Shown here in pieces: positions 48,832-57,849 of a DNA stretch of 64,000 nt (position 1 is the stretch's first letter; every line of letters starts with the position of its first letter). Position numbers and translations under genes: made by a program. Under the pieces are notes generated by a model. It was given only the letters and a program-made list of their open reading frames with translations, had not been told where the DNA came from and made no database searches. The DNA is from Comamonas testosteroni (lineage in GTDB: Bacteria; Pseudomonadota; Gammaproteobacteria; Burkholderiales; Burkholderiaceae_C): the NCBI RefSeq assembly GCF_014076415.1, contig NZ_CP043568.1, forward strand, positions 1,116,001-1,180,000. Reading direction: 5' to 3'.

Positions 48832-49649
48832 GGGTCTGTTGAGATTTGATTTTTACCTTCCGGGGTGGCGTCACAATCGCGCTGTGATGCGATACGTTTT
48901 GACAGATGAACAATGGGCTCGTATGAGCCCATTGTGTTTAGGGAAGATTGGGGATCGAGGACGCAGTGGCTCCAACAATCGACTGTTCTTGGAAGCAGTG
49001 CTTTGGGTTGCGCGTACAGGTAGCCCTTGGCGAGATCTGCCGCCTGAATTTGGCAAGTGGAACACCGTCTTCAAACGGTTTCGCGACTGGGTCAAAGCTG
49101 ATGTCTTTCAAAAGCTGTTTGACGCGGTCAGCGATCAACCGGACATGGAATACGTGATGGTGGATGCAACGATTGTGCGAGTGCACAGGCATGGACAGGG
49201 TGCAAAAGGGGGTCTGCGAGCCAGGCCATAGGTCGCAGTCGAGGTGGTTTGACCACCAAGATATTGGCGCTGACGGATGCCCTTGGAAACTTGATCCGAT
49301 TTGTGTTGCTGCCAGGCCAACGGCATGATCTTCAAGGTGTAGAACAGCTGCTCGAAGGCATAGACCTGCGGACATTGCTGGCCGACAAAGCGTTTGACGC
49401 AGACTGGCTGAAGCAACACTTGCTGGCACAGGGTTGCCAAGTGGTGATTGCACAAAAGGCCAATCGTCGAGCGCCCTTGCAGATTGATATAGAGGTCTAC
49501 AAGTGGCGGCACTTGATCGAGAACTTCTTTTGCAAGCTCAAGGAGTTCAAGCGCATTGCAATGCGCAGCGACAAGACAGACAGCAGCTTCGCTGCTGTCA
49601 TCACGCTGGCATCGGCTGTGATCAATTCACGTTAAATCTCAACACGTCC
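48832..49649 (+). mobile_element. IS5-family insertion sequence (IS427-like), 818 bp
   Basis: Terminal inverted repeats are GGGTCTGTTGAGATTT at the left end and GGACGTGTTGAGATTT (reverse complement of the right end), 13 of 16 matching. Both ends are flanked by TA, the target duplication of the IS427 group. One transposase is inside, split by a -1 frameshift. The right end lies 11 bp from the strong hairpin after nhaA. Confidence 0.88.
48887..49635 (+). CDS. IS5-family transposase, two frames
   Basis: The first part (48887-49231) reads MRYVLTDEQWARMSPLCLG to HRHGQGAKGG and contains the first catalytic Asp (VDATIVRVH). Continuing in the -1 frame from around 49198-49206 (run aaaaggggg) gives SQAIGRSRGGLTTKI, then LADKAFDAD (second Asp) and WRHLIENFFCKLKEFKR (Glu), ending at 49635. 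IS427-group elements often use programmed -1 frameshifting here, so the element may still be active. A simple mutation cannot be excluded. Confidence 0.82.
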
Positions 49650-49659
49650 TAGTCACCTG

Positions 49660-49708
49660 ACAAGCAGCAGCCGCCAGTCGCTCATCGCGTCTGGCGGCTG
49701 CTGCTTGT
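49660..49708. terminator. Perfect 18-bp hairpin downstream of nhaA
   Basis: acaagcagcagccgccag and ctggcggctgctgcttgt are exact reverse complements with a 13-base loop. There is no T run on the minus strand. Confidence 0.55.
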
Positions 49709-49764
49709 TGATCAGGGCCGCTTGTCAGCCCCGAGCCCGACCGGGCATCGTGATCGGGAAGTGC

Positions 49765-51153
49765 TTATGCGTGCTGCAGGCGCTTGCGCATGGCAAAGCC
49801 ATAGCCCAGTCCCAGCAAGGCTGCCATGGCCGAGCCTGCCAGAATGCCCAGCTTGGCTGCGCCCAGCAGCTTCGCATCCGCAAAGGCCAGGCCGCCGACA
49901 AAGATGGACATGGTAAAGCCTATGCCGGCCAGCAGGCCCACCAGCAACACGCCGCGCCAGTTCAGACCCTCAGGCAGGCTGCACAGCCCGCTCTTGACGG
50001 CCAGCCAGGTGCAGATGAAGATCCCCAGGGGCTTGCCCAGAACCAGGGCCACCAGCACGGCCATGGCGGTGGTCTGCGGTGCGGCAGCGCTCAGGTCTAT
50101 GTCCGAGAACTGCACGCCGGCATTGGCCAGTGCAAAAATGGGCATGATGCAAAAAGCCACCCATGGATGAAGAATCATGGGCAGACGCAGAGCAGGCGGC
50201 AGCAGGTCGCGCTGTGCGAGCTGGGCAGCGCGCAACTGCTGCAGCAGATGTTGCGGATCGGGCCTGTCGCTGAGCATCTGCTCGCCGGCCTTGCGCATGG
50301 CCGTCTGTGCCGTTATCAGCAGCGGCATGGGAGCGGGGCGTACAAACACAGGCGTCATCAGACCCAGCACCACACCTGCCAGAGTGGGGTGAGCGCCGGT
50401 CTTGAGCAGGCCGAACCAGAGGATGGCTCCGGGCAGCACATACAGGGGCGCGGCGGCAATGCCCATGCGGTTGAACAGCAGCACCAGCAGCACGCCGGCT
50501 GCGGCGACCACAAAGCCCATGGCCTGCAGGCCGCCGGAGTAGAAGAAGGCGATGATGAGCACGGCCACGATGTCGTCGATGATGGCCAGGGCCAGCAGGA
50601 AGATACGCAGTGCACCCGGAATATTGCGGCCCAGCAAGGCCAGCACGCCCACGGCAAACGCGATGTCGGTCGCCGTCGGTATTGCCCAGCCGTTGAGCAG
50701 CGTCCTGTCGTTGCCCGCCAGGGCCACGTAGATGAGCGCGGGCACGGCCACGCCGCCGATGGCAGCGATCAGCGGCAGACTGGCCTGGCGCAGGCTGGCC
50801 AACGCGCCGTTGTGCAGCTCGCGCCGGATCTCCATGCCCACAACCAGGAAGAACACCGTCATCAGCACATCGTTGACGATGAAATGCAGATCGGTGCTGA
50901 AGCTCCAGGGGCCAAGCGTCAGCGCGACGGGGGCATGCCATAGTGCAAAGTAGCTTGGAGCTGCAGCGGAGTTGGCCCAGATCAGGGCTGCGGCAGCGGC
51001 CAGCATGAGCACCATGCCGGCAAAGGATTCGATATGCAGCAGGTGCGAGATTTGTGCCTGCACGCGCTCGGTCGCGGATTGCAGTGCGGGAACACGGGGT
51101 GAATTTGGGGATGCAAAAGGCGCAGGGGCCTGCACAAGTGTTTGTGGGTCCAT
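49765..51153 (-). CDS. nhaA: NhaA-type Na+/H+ antiporter
   Basis: 462 residues from the ATG at 51153 (MDPQTLVQAP); the longer frame to 51273 is not family-like. About twelve helices. The paired Asp of the ion site are in LALAIIDDIVAVLIIAFFYSGG and the helix IV motif is GWAIPTATDIAFAVG. It exports Na+ or Li+ in exchange for protons. A central loop of about 50 residues (FVRPAPMPLL to LPPALRLPMILHPW) is longer than in E. coli NhaA (388 residues). Confidence 0.93.
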   Translation of the reverse strand: MDPQTLVQAPAPFASPNSPRVPALQSATERVQAQISHLLHIESFAGMVLMLAAAAALIWANSAAAPSYFALWHAPVALTLGPWSFSTDLHFIVNDVLMTVFFLVVGMEIRRELHNGALASLRQASLPLIAAIGGVAVPALIYVALAGNDRTLLNGWAIPTATDIAFAVGVLALLGRNIPGALRIFLLALAIIDDIVAVLIIAFFYSGGLQAMGFVVAAAGVLLVLLFNRMGIAAAPLYVLPGAILWFGLLKTGAHPTLAGVVLGLMTPVFVRPAPMPLLITAQTAMRKAGEQMLSDRPDPQHLLQQLRAAQLAQRDLLPPALRLPMILHPWVAFCIMPIFALANAGVQFSDIDLSAAAPQTTAMAVLVALVLGKPLGIFICTWLAVKSGLCSLPEGLNWRGVLLVGLLAGIGFTMSIFVGGLAFADAKLLGAAKLGILAGSAMAALLGLGYGFAMRKRLQHA

Positions 51154-51504
51154 GTGTCGGTAGGTGGCTGAAGTCGTGCGCTGAATGCGTTCTGCACCTG
51201 AGGCAATGCCTGCTGGTGCCGTCTGCACTGCTAGACGACTGGAGCGCTGGCGGCCCGACCTGCGCATGAACATTCACCTGCCATCGCCACCTCGTGCGGC
51301 GGGCACCCGGCCGAAATTGTAGCTAAAGATGCAGCAATGGTCTGGATTTGAGGTTATTTTGCCTGGGTGGAGACTTCGCCATCAGAACGGAAGCCGTTCG
51401 CACTTCACGTCGCCTCGGCTTGAGCGGGTGGACTGCACGAATCGCGTCAGCACCGTCCGGCAGCCAGCGCTATGCTGGCGCGCTAACAGAAAAGAAAGCG
51501 TCTC
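51154..51504. other. Intergenic region between divergent nhaA and DMT genes
   Basis: 351 bp. No riboswitch, hairpin pair or repeat was recognised; promoters for both genes must lie here. AAGAAAG just before 51505 is the DMT ribosome site. Confidence 0.4.
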
Positions 51505-52437
51505 ATGTCGGGCATAGGAATGGAATATTTGTGGGTGGGCGTGGTGCTGTTTGCGGCGGCGGCGCAGACGGTGCGCAACACGGCCCAGCGCTCGCTGACG
51601 GCTCAGGTCGGCACGCTGCCAGCCACCCTGGTGCGCTTTCTCTACGGCTTGCCGTTTGCCGCCATCTATCTGCTGGCGCTGTATGGCTTGGGCGATCCGT
51701 CCCAGGTGCTGCCGAAGTTCAGCGTCGCGTATCTGGGCTGGATTGCGCTTGGAGCCTTCTTTCAGGTCGCTGCCACGGCGGCCTTGCTGATGGCCATGAA
51801 GGAGCGCAACTTTGCCGTGGCGGTCACGCTGTCCAAGACCGAGGTGCTGCAGGTGGCCTTGTTTGCCGCCATGTTTCTGCACGAGCTGCCGACCCGGCTG
51901 GCGCTGCTGGCCATGGTGCTTGCCACGGTGGGCGTGCTGATGCTGTCGCTGCCGCCGCGCGGGCAGCTGTTCACGCTCTCGGCCTGGACCAGCAAATCCT
52001 CGGTCTACGGGCTGATCTGCGGCGCCTGTTTTGCGCTGGCCACCGTGGGCTTTCGCGGCGGCGCGGTCGAGATCGCAGCGCTGGGCGTGAGCTCGCCCTG
52101 GCTTTCCGGGGCCTGGGGCGTGCTGATTGCGCAGACCATGCAGTCCGTCGTCATGAGCGCCTGGATTGCCAGAACCCATGAGCAGGGCCTGCGCCCGATC
52201 TTCAAGGCCTGGCGCATCTCACTGCTGGCTGGCAGCATGGGCGCTGCGGCCTCGCTGGCCTGGTTCACCGCCTATGCCATGCAGGGGGCGGCTGCCGTGC
52301 GCACCCTGGGCATGGTGGAGGTGGTGTTCAGCTATATCGTCTCGCGCAAGGTGTTCAGCGAGAAGCTGTCGCTGACCGAAAAGCTGGGCATGGCGCTGAT
52401 GATGCTGGGACTGGTGCTGATCTGTCTGCAGCTCTGA
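51505..52437 (+). CDS. DMT-superfamily (EamA-like) transporter
   Basis: 310 residues (ATG at 51505; a second ATG at 51523 is possible). About ten helices (RFLYGLPFAAIYLLALYGLG; VAVTLSKTEVLQVALFAAMF; MVEVVFSYIVSRKVFSEKLSLTEKLGM). The C-terminal half matches the EamA pattern. Substrate unknown. Confidence 0.78.
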   Translation: MSGIGMEYLWVGVVLFAAAAQTVRNTAQRSLTAQVGTLPATLVRFLYGLPFAAIYLLALYGLGDPSQVLPKFSVAYLGWIALGAFFQVAATAALLMAMKERNFAVAVTLSKTEVLQVALFAAMFLHELPTRLALLAMVLATVGVLMLSLPPRGQLFTLSAWTSKSSVYGLICGACFALATVGFRGGAVEIAALGVSSPWLSGAWGVLIAQTMQSVVMSAWIARTHEQGLRPIFKAWRISLLAGSMGAAASLAWFTAYAMQGAAAVRTLGMVEVVFSYIVSRKVFSEKLSLTEKLGMALMMLGLVLICLQL

Positions 52438-52530
52438 TTTCAAGAGCTGCCTGCGCTTTCCATTGCTCATTTCTAAAGTGAAAAATCCTTTGAATGAAGC
52501 ATGGAAGAGCACAAGAAGCTCCTGAATCAA
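52438..52530. repeat. AT-rich imperfect palindrome, copy D
   Basis: Left arm caagagctgcctgcgctttc (52441 on) and right arm gaagagcacaagaagctcctga (to about 52526) enclose an AT-rich centre. Same family as copies A-C; the right arm is diverged. Confidence 0.5.
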
Positions 52531-52573
52531 TCAGCGTATAGCCATGGCATCCCCAGTGCGGCTGTGCTGCGCC

Positions 52574-54004
52574 TCAGGCGGCTTGCTGTTGCGCTTGCGC
52601 CAGGCGATGGCGCTGCTCGGGCTTGACCGCGTAGAGCCGGTAGCCAATCGTCAGCAGCGCAAACCACAGGGGCGCGATATATAGGGCCACGCGGGTGCTG
52701 GCATCCAGCGACAGGCAGACCAGCACCACGGCCAGAAAGGCCAGCACAAACCAGTTGGTGAACGGTGCGCCGGGCATGCGGTAGGCCACGGCTGCCGCAT
52801 GACCCAGCCTGACGGCGCGGCGATAGCGCAGATGGGAAAAGACAATGATGCCCCAGGTCCAGACGGCGCCGATGGTGGCAATGCTGGTCACGTAGATGAA
52901 AGCCTCCTCGGGCACCAGATAGTTCAGCACCACGCCAAGCAGCATGAATGCTGCCGACAAAACAATACCGGCCGCAGGCACATGGCGCGCATTGACCCTG
53001 CCCAGCCTGGCGGGAGCCTGTTTGAATTGCGCCAGCGTATAGAGCATGCGGCCCGTGCTGAAGATGCCGCTGTTGCATGAGGAGGCGGCGGCAGTGATGA
53101 CCACGAAGTTGATGATGCCGGCGGCGGCAGGAATGCCCAGCTTGTCGAAGACATGGACGAAAGGGCTCATGTCGGGGCTGAGTTCGTTCCAGGGCACCAG
53201 CGACATGATGATGATCAGGGCGCCGATATAGAAGATCAGAATGCGGTAGACGATGCTGTTGGTGGCGCGGGGCAGCACTTTCTCGGGCGACTCGGCCTCG
53301 CCGGCCGTCACGCCGATCAATTCCACACCGGTATAGGCAAAGCAGGCTATCTGCAAGGTGAAGACCACGCCCACCATGCCCACGGGTGCAAAGCCTCCAT
53401 GCGACCATAGGTTGGTGAAGCTTGCCGTCTGGCCCAGCGGTCCCCAGCCCGTGGTGATGATGGCCACACCCAGCACCAGCGTGGCCACGATGGTCACGAC
53501 CTTGATCAGCGCGAACCAGAATTCCAGCTCGCCGAAGACCTTGACCGCAATCAGATTCACGCCCAGCAGCACGGCCAGGGTGGCGAGCGCCGGAACCCAT
53601 TGCGGAATGGCCGGAAACCAGTAGTGGGTGTAGATGCCTATGGCCGTGAGCTCCGCCATGCCCGTCACCACCCAGGTGAACCAGTAGGTCCAGCTGGTGA
53701 CGAATCAGGCCCAGGGGCTGACATAGGTTTCGGCATAGGTGGCAAAAGAGCCGGCCACAGGGCGGTGCACCAGCAACTCGCCCAGTGCCCGCATGATGAA
53801 GAAGATGGTCAGCCCCGCGATGGCGTAGCTGACCAGCAGCAGCGGCCCGGCCTTGTGGATCGCCTTGGCCGAGCCCAGGAACAGGCCCACGCCAATGGCA
53901 CCGCCCAGGGCGATCAGCTGGATATGCCGGTCCTTGAGGCCGCGCTCCAGCTCCCCTGTCTGCTGCAGCGACTCCCCGGCTGCGCTTGGATGATTTCGAC
54001 TCAT
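52574..54004 (-). pseudogene. Amino-acid permease (CycA/ProY-like) interrupted by one TGA
   Basis: APC-superfamily permease, start ATG 54004 ([35 protein letters not shown]), full-length about 476 residues. The frame is continuous except for TGA at 53705-53707, between YVSPWA and FVTSWTYWFTWVVTGMAELT. Related permeases have Gly (or Trp) there, so one base change (GGA or TGG to TGA) explains the stop. Everything else is intact, which suggests recent loss or a sequencing error. It lies 99 bp behind dadA, under the glycine riboswitch, so the likely substrates are glycine, D-Ala or D-Ser. Confidence 0.85.
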
Positions 54005-54103
54005 GTTGTATGTCTCCGTTTGCCATTCACACGGCAACAGCTGCCCCTCACGGGGCGCTGCGGCTGCCGTGTCTGGCTTGTTGATGAGGTTTTCAGGTCG
54101 TGG

Positions 54104-55372
54104 TCAGGCGCTGGCGGTGGTCAGCTTGGCCGGCCGGGACTGCCTGCTGGCGCTGCCCATGGACTGCAGCACGAGGTCGCCGACCATGTCGGCGGTAACG
54201 GCCGACAAGGTCCAGCCCAGATGGCCGTGGCCGGTGTTGTAGAACACGCAGGGCTTGTTGCCAGGGCCCACGCGCGGCAGCATGTCCGGCATCATGGGAC
54301 GCAGGCCCGCCCAGGGCACCACGCTGCGCGTGCTGACGCCCGGGAAGCACTGCTGCACCCATTCGATGAGAGGGCGGATGCGGTCGGCGCGGATGTCCTT
54401 GTTGTAGCCGTTGAACTCCGCCGTACCGGCAACTCGGAAGCGATCGTCACCCAGGCGGCTGGTGACCAGCTTGGTCTCGTCGTCCAGCAGACTCACCACG
54501 GGGGCTGCGGCGCGGCTGGCTTCGTCCGCCAGATTGACCGTGATGGAATAGCCCTTGACCGGATAGATGTTGACGCTGTCGCCGAGCTGAGCGGCCAGGG
54601 CGCGGCTGGCCGTGCCTGCGCAGACCACCATGGCGTCGAAAGTCGAGGTCTCGGTTGCCGGACCCTGGCGCACGGTCACGCTGGCCTGTTTGCCATTGCT
54701 GCTCACCGACACGATTTCCTGACCGTAGCGGCATTGCACGCCGAGTCGCTCACAGGCAGCGGCAAGGCCGCTGGTGAACTTGTGGATGTCGCCTGTGGAG
54801 TCGCTCTCGGTGAAGTAGCCGCCATAGAAGGTTCCGGACAGGGTCGGCTCGATGGAGCGCATCTCCTGCGGTGTCACGGCGCGGCGCTCCAGCCCGCCTT
54901 TGGCCAGCAACTGGGAAACCTTGCCCGCATGTTCAAAGCCTGCTCGGTCACGGTAGATATGCAGGATGCCTTTTTGCTTCAGATCGAAGTCAATGCCTTC
55001 GCGAGCCGCCCATTCGAACAGGTGCTCGCGTGCCGCAATCGCCAGCCTGGCGGTCTCCACGGTGTTTTTCTCATAGTGGGGGATGGCAGCGAGAAACTGG
55101 CAGAACCAGGAAATCTTGTGCCAGCTGGGCTTGGGGTTGAGCAGCAGCGGAGCATCGCTCTTGAGCATCCACTTGAGGCCTTTGACAATGGTGGACCAAT
55201 GGGTCCAGACCTCGGCGTTCGAGGCCGAGAGCTGGCCGCCATTGGCGAACGAGGTTTCCATGGCGGCGTAGCGCTGTTTCTCGAACAGGGTGACGGAAAA
55301 TCCGCGGCGAGCGAGAGCGTAGGCGGTGGTCACGCCCGTGATGCCACCGCCGATGACGGCGATTGTCTTCAT
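54104..55372 (-). CDS. dadA: D-amino acid dehydrogenase
   Basis: 422 residues, an FAD-dependent membrane-associated oxidase of the DadA/GlyOx family. The dinucleotide motif IAVIGGGITGVTTAYALARRG is at the N-terminus and the C-terminal GHGHLGWTLS contacts FAD. It deaminates D-Ala and other D-amino acids, and in glycine-riboswitch settings possibly glycine. It is first in an operon with the permease and is preceded by a tandem glycine riboswitch. Confidence 0.92.
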   Translation of the reverse strand: MKTIAVIGGGITGVTTAYALARRGFSVTLFEKQRYAAMETSFANGGQLSASNAEVWTHWSTIVKGLKWMLKSDAPLLLNPKPSWHKISWFCQFLAAIPHYEKNTVETARLAIAAREHLFEWAAREGIDFDLKQKGILHIYRDRAGFEHAGKVSQLLAKGGLERRAVTPQEMRSIEPTLSGTFYGGYFTESDSTGDIHKFTSGLAAACERLGVQCRYGQEIVSVSSNGKQASVTVRQGPATETSTFDAMVVCAGTASRALAAQLGDSVNIYPVKGYSITVNLADEASRAAAPVVSLLDDETKLVTSRLGDDRFRVAGTAEFNGYNKDIRADRIRPLIEWVQQCFPGVSTRSVVPWAGLRPMMPDMLPRVGPGNKPCVFYNTGHGHLGWTLSAVTADMVGDLVLQSMGSASRQSRPAKLTTASA

Positions 55373-55433
55373 GATTCAGATTCCAGAAACGTCAAGGGTG
55401 GAGCCCGTGCGCAACATGCGCAGCGGACGCCCC

Positions 55434-55638
55434 CTCTGTTCTGGACCTGAGAGATTCACGAGGCATGGCCTTGCGGCGCTGCTCGCTTGCTCCTTCGGTA
55501 TGCCCGGCGGACGATGACGTCCGGACATTCTTCAGAGTGTGTGAAAGCGATGCCGATCCTTTGGCCTGAGAGTTTCCGGGGCGGTTGCTCCTTCGGCGCT
55601 GCATGCGCCAAGTTTGCGCTGCAGTCTCTCTCGGCATC
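55434..55638 (-). ncRNA. Tandem glycine riboswitch
   Basis: Two glycine aptamers read on the minus strand. Aptamer 1 (55638-55549) has a perfect 8-bp P1 (GATGCCGA with TCGGCATC), then GAGAGACT, GCCGAAGGAGCAA and AAACTCTCAGGCCAAAGGAT, the classic conserved blocks. Aptamer 2 (55537-55434) has P1 CTCTG/CAGAG, ACCGAAGGAGCAAGC and GAATCTCTCAGGTCCA; its first block is less canonical (GAAGAATG). dadA starts about 60 bp downstream. Glycine probably turns the operon on. Confidence 0.93.
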
Positions 55639-55744
55639 ACCGGGCTGAGTGCCTGTGGGCAAATGTAGGAAGAACGGCGGCGCCTGGATATACGGGTTTA
55701 CTAGACTTCTGCGCCAGGGCCCAGTCATGGCTGATCATGTGGAG

Positions 55745-55852
55745 TCCACGCTATTTGATAGCGCTTTGCGTTTATCGTTCAAGGAAATATTGAGTATTTG
55801 TCTATGAAAATGAATTTATTCAAGCGCAGTGCGCTTCTAAATTCATAGCGAT
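55745..55852. repeat. AT-rich imperfect palindrome, copy E
   Basis: Left arm gatagcgctttgcgttta (about 55758) and right arm caagcgcagtgcgcttct (about 55822-55839) match at 11 of 14 core positions; flanking tttgatag and attcatag extend the symmetry. Same family as copies A-D. Confidence 0.55.
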
Positions 55853-56186
55853 AGACGCTGTCAAGTGCCGCCGAGCAGCCCCAGAGTCAGCCCCTGCATT
55901 GGCATGGCGGGCCATGGCCGGCAGTGGATTTGGGCAAAATATCGTCTTTGCCTGTCAATGGGCCCGGCGATATCACCGCTTTGCCATTGAAGCGCCCGAC
56001 TGGGGTGGCTGCCGATTCAGGATGCGACTGGCCTATCCGCCATGGCGTTCTGCTGTCATGGCTTCGTTCCTTTGTCCTTGTTGCCCGCGACCGTCATGGT
56101 CGCCTTTTTGCGTTGCCTGTCGCAGCGCCTGCGGGATGGTTGGGTGTTTTGTCCGGATGGGCGCAAACCATTACAACAAGACATTT
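55853..56186 (+). promoter_or_regulatory. lysP leader region with an internal terminator-like hairpin
   Basis: 334 bp before the lysP ATG. At 56087-56109 gcgacc-gtcat-ggtcgc is followed by cttttt, an intrinsic-terminator shape 78 bp before the start codon in the sense direction. No known lysine riboswitch sequence was recognised upstream. It may be an attenuator or the end of a small RNA. Confidence 0.4.
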
Positions 56187-57707
56187 ATGTCCCAACCCAA
56201 CTCAAGCCAGCAGCTCGCGCCGACTGGCGATGGTGACGATAAGCAGCCCCGCTTGCACCGGGTGCTCAAGCAGCGCCACCTGAGCATGATCGCCATTGGC
56301 GGCGCCATCGGAACGGGCCTGTTTGTGGCCTCCGGCTCGGCCATCGCCCAGATCGGCCCCGGCGGAGCCGTGCTCACCTATCTTCTCATCGGCATCATGG
56401 TGTACTACATCATGACCAGCCTGGGTGAGCTGGCTGCCTTCATGCCGGTGGCCGGCTCTTTCTCTACCTATGCCTCGCGCTATGTGGATCGCGGCTTCGG
56501 CTTTGCGCTGGGCTGGAACTTCTGGTTCAGCTGGGCCGTGGTGGTGGCGGTGGACCTGGTGGCCTCGCAACTGGTCATGGCCTACTGGTTTCCCAATGTG
56601 CCGGGCATCCTCTGGAGCGGCCTGTTCCTGCTGCTGATGGTGGGGCTGAACGCGTTTTCCGCGCGCGGCTTTGCCGAGGCCGAGTACTGGTTCGCACTGA
56701 TCAAGGTGCTGGCCGTGGTGGCCTTTCTGATCACCGGCGTGCTGATTCTGTTCGGCATCATCAGCAACGGCCATGTGCCCGGCTTCGAGAACTGGACCAC
56801 GGGCGATGCGCCATTCGTCGGCAATTTCGCGACCTTTGTGGGCGTGGCCATGATCGTGGCCTATTCCTTCCAGGGCACGGAGCTGGTGGGCGTGGCGGCG
56901 GGCGAATCCGAGAACCCGCGCGAGAACGTGCCGCGTGCGATTCGCCAGGTGTTCTGGCGCATCCTGCTGTTCTATGTGCTGGCGATTGTCGTCATCGGCT
57001 TTCTGATTCCCTATACCGATCCGCAACTGCTGCGCACTGATGTCGCCGATATCGCCGTGAGCCCGTTCACGCTGGTGTTCCAGCACGCAGGCCTGCTGTC
57101 GGCGGCTACGGTGATGAATGCGGTGATCCTGACCTCGGTGCTGTCGGCCGGCAACTCGGGCATGTATGCGGCCACGCGCATGCTCTACAACATGGCAACC
57201 GAGGGCAATGCGCCGCGCATCTTCTCCCGGCTGACCCAGAACGGCGTGCCGCTGGTGGCCTTGATCGGCAGCACGCTGGTCGCCAGCCTGTGCCTGTTTT
57301 CCTCGCTCTACAGCCCGCAGGCCGTCTATATCTGGCTGCTGAATCTGGCCGGCATGACGGAGTTCATCGTCTGGCTCGGCATTGCCGTCAGTCACTACCG
57401 CTTCCGTCGCGGCTATGTCATGCATGGCCACGATGTGGGCCTGCTGCCCTACAAGGCCGGCGCCTTCCCCTTCGGTCCCATCTTTGCCTTTGTGCTGTGC
57501 CTGGTGGTGACGCTGGGCCAGAACTATCAGGCCTTCCTGGAAGATCGCATCGATTGGGGCGGCGTGGTCTCGACCTATCTGGGCATTCCGCTGTTCCTGC
57601 TGTTCTGGCTGGGTTACTGGCTGGTCAAGCGCAAGACCTGGGTCAGCTATGCCGATATGCGCTTTGACGAGCTCGAAGACATCAAGCTGGGCAAGGTTTC
57701 GTCCTGA
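56187..57707 (+). CDS. lysP: LysP-like amino-acid permease
   Basis: 506 residues from the ATG at 56187 (MSQPNSSQQLAPTG). A longer open frame to 55899 is rejected because it runs through the leader. Twelve helices; the APC entry LKQRHLSMIAIGGAIGTGLFVASGSAI and AYSFQGTELVGVAAGESENPRENVPRAI are close to LysP of enterobacteria, which imports lysine with protons. Specificity is inferred from these motifs. Confidence 0.83.
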   Translation: MSQPNSSQQLAPTGDGDDKQPRLHRVLKQRHLSMIAIGGAIGTGLFVASGSAIAQIGPGGAVLTYLLIGIMVYYIMTSLGELAAFMPVAGSFSTYASRYVDRGFGFALGWNFWFSWAVVVAVDLVASQLVMAYWFPNVPGILWSGLFLLLMVGLNAFSARGFAEAEYWFALIKVLAVVAFLITGVLILFGIISNGHVPGFENWTTGDAPFVGNFATFVGVAMIVAYSFQGTELVGVAAGESENPRENVPRAIRQVFWRILLFYVLAIVVIGFLIPYTDPQLLRTDVADIAVSPFTLVFQHAGLLSAATVMNAVILTSVLSAGNSGMYAATRMLYNMATEGNAPRIFSRLTQNGVPLVALIGSTLVASLCLFSSLYSPQAVYIWLLNLAGMTEFIVWLGIAVSHYRFRRGYVMHGHDVGLLPYKAGAFPFGPIFAFVLCLVVTLGQNYQAFLEDRIDWGGVVSTYLGIPLFLLFWLGYWLVKRKTWVSYADMRFDELEDIKLGKVSS

Positions 57708-57849
57708 GGCGGTTTGAGCCTTTCCCCTCTCTGTTCGGGAGGGGGTAGCAGCAGGGCCGGGGGCTGGCGCTGCTTGCTGTTTCCTGGTGCCTGTATGCCT
57801 GTTTGACGCATGGCTGCCGTCTCTTGCCAGCGCAGGCAAAATCGGCACT

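Noticed and set aside
53705..53707. In-frame TGA of the permease as selenocysteine
   Set aside because: The codon falls in an ordinary transmembrane stretch where relatives have Gly or Trp, no selenoprotein permease family is known to me, and no SECIS-like hairpin was evident directly downstream.
55899..56186. N-terminal extension of the LysP-like permease
   Set aside because: It would be translated through the terminator hairpin and has Cys/Arg/Trp-rich non-family sequence; ATG 56187 gives the normal length.
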